Source: a virus. Taken from it: a DNA stretch of 24,401 bases. The DNA lies in IMG/VR virus record IMGVR_UViG_3300026209_000259, positions 1 to 24,401 of that record, one strand, 5' to 3'. Made by a program: the position numbers and the translations under genes. Shown one piece after another: positions 21,269 to 24,401 of the stretch. Within the stretch, counting starts at the first letter, position 1. The number at the start of each line of letters is the position of its first letter. A model generated the notes under the pieces. That model saw only the letters and a list, made by a program, of their open reading frames with translations, was not told the origin of the DNA and did not search any database.

Positions 21269-22292
21269 TTAATAATTCCTGTATAAATTTTTCTTTACAT
21301 ATATTTGGTTGTATCGTTAATCTACACCAATTTTTTCTATCATCGTGTGGAATTGAACAATATTTAATTAATACTTTATGTCTATCAAAAAGTTTAATTG
21401 TATCTATATTATCTACTTCATTATTAAAATGTATCCAATTGCAATCAGAATCTATAACATTAAAATCATTACTTAATAAAGATATAATTTTTTTCTTTTC
21501 TACTTTTACATTTTCTATATATTCATTCACAACTGAATAATTATCAAGTAAAAACTCACAATACTTCATTGATACACCAGTTATTTCATACATATGTCTG
21601 AACTTGGATATCAACTCAATATTTTCTTCATTAGAAAAAACCATTCCAACTCTACAACCTGCTGCCCCAAAACCTTTAGAAAAGGTTCTTGTAATAAGTA
21701 AATTAGAATAATTATTTATCTCATTTATTAGACTATCTCTATCACTAAACTCAATATATGCCTCATCAATCAATACTGGAACATCTTGTTCCAATAATAT
21801 TCGTATCTCATCAAAGGATTTATACTCACCCATTGGACTATTTGGATTTGCCAGTATAACTAAATCAGTATCATTTGTTATATTTGATAATATTTTTTCT
21901 GTTGAAACTGTATAATCTTCTTCGTGTGGTATTCCAAAATACTCACAATTATATAATTCAGAATAAACCTTATACATAGGAAATGATGGATGTGAAGTTA
22001 TAACTCTACCATTATCAGTAAAAGTTTCAAATATTGTTTTGATACCAACATCAGAACCAGCACATAAAAATAATTGATTAATTTCTACTCCATAAAATTC
22101 ACACAATCTTTCTTTAAATTTTTGTGTATTTGGGTAATAAAAAAAATCTTCTTGTTTTAAACTCTTCAAAAATTCTTGATATAAATCGTCAGGAAAATGT
22201 TGAGTTCGTTCACTTTGATTTAAAACATAATTGTATTGAGATTTATCATCTAAATCAAATTTTCGTTCTATATATTTCAAATACTTTTTCAT
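21261..22292 (-). CDS. PLP-dependent aminotransferase, HisC-like (class I/II)
   Basis: The 343-residue fold-type I aminotransferase is closest in pattern to histidinol-phosphate aminotransferases. LANPNSPMG (147-155), LIDEAYIEF (174-182) and RTFSKGFGAAGCRVG (202-216, K206 forming the PLP aldimine) are the conserved blocks. The length fits the family (about 340-360). Other HisC-like enzymes act on phosphonates, threonine phosphate or sugar-linked substrates, and with a glycosyltransferase-like gene upstream a surface or small-molecule pathway is as likely as histidine synthesis. Its ATG overlaps the stop of the 34-residue peptide. Confidence 0.85.
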   Translation of the reverse strand: MKKYLKYIERKFDLDDKSQYNYVLNQSERTQHFPDDLYQEFLKSLKQEDFFYYPNTQKFKERLCEFYGVEINQLFLCAGSDVGIKTIFETFTDNGRVITSHPSFPMYKVYSELYNCEYFGIPHEEDYTVSTEKILSNITNDTDLVILANPNSPMGEYKSFDEIRILLEQDVPVLIDEAYIEFSDRDSLINEINNYSNLLITRTFSKGFGAAGCRVGMVFSNEENIELISKFRHMYEITGVSMKYCEFLLDNYSVVNEYIENVKVEKKKIISLLSNDFNVIDSDCNWIHFNNEVDNIDTIKLFDRHKVLIKYCSIPHDDRKNWCRLTIQPNICKEKFIQELLNE

Positions 22293-22393
22293 TTATATAT
22301 AAACGGGTCTCGTTTTCTAATCTCTTTAAGTTTCTTTTTAAATAGTTTATCTTCTCTACGCTTTTTAAACCAATTTATTATTTTTTTAATCAC
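22289..22393 (-). CDS. 34-residue basic peptide with GTG start
   Basis: The frame reads (M)IKKIINWFKKRREDKLFKK and continues KLKEIRKRDPFIYK before TGA. GGAG lies 6 bases before GTG at 22393-22391, and the TGA overlaps the aminotransferase ATG as ATGA, so it is very probably translated. An amphipathic aromatic start and a Lys/Arg helix suggest membrane or nucleic-acid contact. I have an impression of similar short peptides ending RKRDPFIY in marine phages, but cannot check. Function unknown. Confidence 0.68.
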   Translation of the reverse strand: MIKKIINWFKKRREDKLFKKKLKEIRKRDPFIYK

Positions 22394-22436
22394 TGCTATC
22401 TCCTTTAAATATTTGTGGGTAAGAAAATCTGTTTTA

Positions 22437-23069
22437 TTAGTTTGCATAAATAAAAGTGAATCCTATTTTTCTGATATAATTAAAAAAGGTTAATTCTTCG
22501 CTTAAAAATTTAGAACGGAATTCTTTTTCAAATTCTCCTGGAAATGTGTGTTCCCATTTTTTTTTATTATTTAAAAATTGGTTTCCCTTATAGTATTTAG
22601 AAACAACACTAAATATAATAGAATTACTATACCAACAAGAAGTTGATACAATAGTAATATATTCCTTTTCGTTTGGACGGAATCTTCCACTATCTAATTT
22701 TTTAGAATCAAAAGTTACTATTGATCTATCATGTGGATAGATAAACTCTTTTGGGAAATCAAATTTATTAATATCATTTACATCAACAAAAAAACACAAA
22801 TCATATAATAAATTATTATATAATTCATACTTATCCTTTTTATGATTTGCATATTCAAGACATTTATATGAAAATATTTTATCATTATTACAATCATCTA
22901 TAACGGATACTTGTATTAAATTATTACACTTTAACCACTTAACATCTTGTTCTTTATCTGATGCAACAATAACATCACAATCTTTTAAATCAAATGGTAT
23001 ATATTCTATAAATGGTTTTAAATCTGTATTAGATAGCCACTTACCGCACAAAACTATTAAATTCTTCAT
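22437..23069 (-). CDS. Hypothetical protein (210 aa)
   Basis: I do not recognise this protein. It begins MKNLIVLCGKWLSNTDLKPF, a hydrophobic strand followed by a turn, and shows alternating strands and helices with several Asn- and Asp-rich stretches and a region VTFDSKKLDSGRFRPNEKEY (about 118-137). An alpha/beta fold such as a nucleotide-sugar-dependent transferase is possible given the neighbour. GAGGGAG directly before the ATG marks the start. No leader of the MIKLK type is present. Confidence 0.62.
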   Translation of the reverse strand: MKNLIVLCGKWLSNTDLKPFIEYIPFDLKDCDVIVASDKEQDVKWLKCNNLIQVSVIDDCNNDKIFSYKCLEYANHKKDKYELYNNLLYDLCFFVDVNDINKFDFPKEFIYPHDRSIVTFDSKKLDSGRFRPNEKEYITIVSTSCWYSNSIIFSVVSKYYKGNQFLNNKKKWEHTFPGEFEKEFRSKFLSEELTFFNYIRKIGFTFIYAN

Positions 23070-23083
23070 AACTCCCTCTTAGT

Positions 23084-24004
23084 TTATGGATGCCAATTTT
23101 CATGTTTATTTTCAATTCTATCGGCCCATGAATATTTTGTAATTTCTTCCCATCGAGTATTAACCCACTCACCATCATTAAGTTGTTGTTTATATGGTCT
23201 TAAACTTAATCTTGGAACAACTGGCAAACAAAAAAATCTTCCATCTGCTCTCGGTATTCGTAACTCCCACAGTCCTGTGTGTCTCATGTGAAATGGATTA
23301 ATAGAAGTGCCAGATGTTATCATATTATAATTTTTACTCATATAAGCATATCGATACATTCCAGTATAAATATCCATTGTGGATGACATACCAAAAGAAA
23401 AAACATCTCCTGCAGAATATACATAAGCTAAATTTCTATCATCACATGCCCTGATCTGTTTATCTAAAAATATTTCTAGCGTATCCTGATTAAAAATATT
23501 ATCATTTAAAAAATACTTTTTTAATATAAATAAAACTTCTGCCTTTATTAAAACATCTGGTCTTGTATTTATAACAGCATCATATATGAAATTATTTTCT
23601 AATTCATATTTAGATTTTAACAAATTAACATTCATTAATAAAAATGCATATTTCTTAGTATTCCAATGTATCTTAACACCTACCTCTCGTATATTTCTAA
23701 AATTATTCTTGTTAAGTTCAACTTCATCATTTTCATTTATTAGTTTAAACGATTTCAATTGACCATTATCAAAATCATCTACAAAATGGTTAGGTGTAAC
23801 AAGAGCAATCTCCTTTTTAACCTCTTTTGATTTTTTATCTTGGTTGAGATATTGTGTCTCGTCCCAGGTAGAAATAAAATATTCAAATGAAATATTTTTA
23901 TGTACCTTCTCCCAATAACGAAAACTTGCCCTACATAAATCCCAATTTCTAAACAAACCACTAAGACAAACTGCAACCCTATATTTTTTATCCATATCCA
24001 TCAT
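23084..24004 (-). CDS. Glycosyltransferase-like protein (306 aa)
   Basis: After MMDMDKKY comes RVAVCLSGLFRNWDLCRASF (9-28), then EYFISTWDETQ and later YDAVINTRPDVLIKAEVLF. A nucleotide-binding-type first strand, the F-I-S-T-W-D segment and the T-R-P-D motif occur in a set of viral and bacterial proteins usually annotated as putative glycosyltransferases. I place the start at the ATG at 24004, which overlaps the preceding stop as ATGA; the longer frame from 24049 would run inside the previous gene. The possible target (phage fibres, host surface or DNA) is unknown. Confidence 0.6.
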   Translation of the reverse strand: MMDMDKKYRVAVCLSGLFRNWDLCRASFRYWEKVHKNISFEYFISTWDETQYLNQDKKSKEVKKEIALVTPNHFVDDFDNGQLKSFKLINENDEVELNKNNFRNIREVGVKIHWNTKKYAFLLMNVNLLKSKYELENNFIYDAVINTRPDVLIKAEVLFILKKYFLNDNIFNQDTLEIFLDKQIRACDDRNLAYVYSAGDVFSFGMSSTMDIYTGMYRYAYMSKNYNMITSGTSINPFHMRHTGLWELRIPRADGRFFCLPVVPRLSLRPYKQQLNDGEWVNTRWEEITKYSWADRIENKHENWHP

Positions 24005-24401
24005 ACACCCAAATACTCTAACATTGGTGCTAATTCTTTGTATGAACAATTCTTACAATGTGATGTAGGTTTGTTTATATTACAACCTCTTTTAACATTT
24101 TGATAATCTTCCATTTCTCTTATTTCATCAATTGTGTTTTCAAATAAATTACCAAATGGTTCTGCGCCTGTATTCATACAACACATTTTAATGTGTCCTT
24201 CAACCGTAGTGTAGATTCCATTTTGAACCCAAAAACAATCTTCAAAATCCCAAACGGATTTACCCATTATTTTATTTTGATAATTATCTTTTAAGTATTT
24301 TAACCGTTCTTCAGAATAACCCGATGTGGATATATCATCCGACATAGAAATTTCTTCATCCCAAATTTGTGCCATATTTAAACGTATACCATCGAGATTA
24401 T
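24001..24401 (-). CDS. C-terminal part of a radical-SAM/SPASM-type protein (5' end outside window)
   Basis: The frame is open to the window edge; codons before the first internal Met read NLDGIRLN, so the ATG at 24375 is probably not the start. Numbering from that Met, HIKMCCMNTG (C65, C66), then FGNLFENTIDEIREME, C98, and C107-K-N-C110 follow the SPASM pattern that binds auxiliary iron-sulfur clusters in peptide- or sugar-modifying radical SAM enzymes. The radical SAM CxxxCxxC site itself would lie upstream and cannot be seen. Confidence 0.68.
   Translation of the reverse strand, partial: NLDGIRLNMAQIWDEEISMSDDISTSGYSEERLKYLKDNYQNKIMGKSVWDFEDCFWVQNGIYTTVEGHIKMCCMNTGAEPFGNLFENTIDEIREMEDYQNVKRGCNINKPTSHCKNCSYKELAPMLEYLGV

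Noticed and set aside
1-24401. tRNA genes, CRISPR arrays, insertion sequences or integration sites
   Set aside because: I looked for cloverleaf-like and direct-repeat patterns and for transposase motifs and saw none; the small intergenic gaps leave little room.

Overview
The window is one uninterrupted late-gene block, all read on the minus strand, from an AT-rich T4-like (contractile-tailed, marine-type) phage genome. The phage assignment rests on a gp17-type large terminase, a gp20-type portal, a gp21-type prohead protease, a gp22-type acidic scaffold and the first 86 codons of a gp23-type major capsid protein, in that transcriptional order. Coding density is near total; most genes abut or overlap by ATGA or TAATG. 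I see no tRNA, no CRISPR and no insertion sequence. The host cannot be fixed from the sequence. The base composition, a phage-borne bS21 and the similarity to marine T4-like head genes suggest a marine bacterium.

Layout in the direction of transcription (high to low coordinates). (1) 24401-20861: an accessory module with the end of a radical-SAM/SPASM-type protein, a glycosyltransferase-like protein, an unknown protein, a 34-residue basic peptide with a GTG start, a HisC-like PLP aminotransferase and a ParB-fold protein. (2) 20822-18751: a P-loop kinase, a GH108 endolysin, a small Cys/His/Asp protein and two small proteins. (3) 18754-14708: a 1348-residue protein holding three nucleotidyltransferase-type domains: a CCA-adding/poly(A) polymerase head, an NMN-adenylyltransferase-like domain, and a KxDG polynucleotide ligase. 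(4) 14699-9797: a zinc-ribbon protein, small coiled-coil and membrane proteins, terminase and portal. (5) 9737-6875: three head/core candidates and the prohead protease. (6) 6873-1912: a cassette of nine small to medium proteins of mostly unknown function. (7) 1899-1: ribosomal protein bS21, a terminator, a promoter and structured leader, the scaffold and the start of the major capsid gene.

The most striking feature is a shared N-terminal leader, consensus MIKLKDII(x)E, on at least seven otherwise different proteins of the cassette. Variants head the P-loop kinase and the 128-residue protein at 19286, and a core-identical copy sits inside the 1348-residue protein. The leader ends in (I/L)-x-E, the sequence after which T4 gp21 cleaves, and the same pattern occurs at the expected maturation site of the capsid protein here (E64|A65). 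I infer a capsid-targeting sequence like that of the T4 internal proteins: these proteins would be packed into the prohead with the scaffold, trimmed by the gp21-like protease and possibly delivered into the host with the DNA. If so, the cargo includes a kinase, a CCA-adding-type enzyme and a ligase, which together look like an RNA-repair kit. That functional reading is inference; the shared leader is directly visible.

The intergenic gaps are few and small. Four of them carry TATTTATA on the coding strand (TATAAATA on the plus strand) and a fifth has a one-mismatch copy, suggesting the late-promoter motif of this phage.
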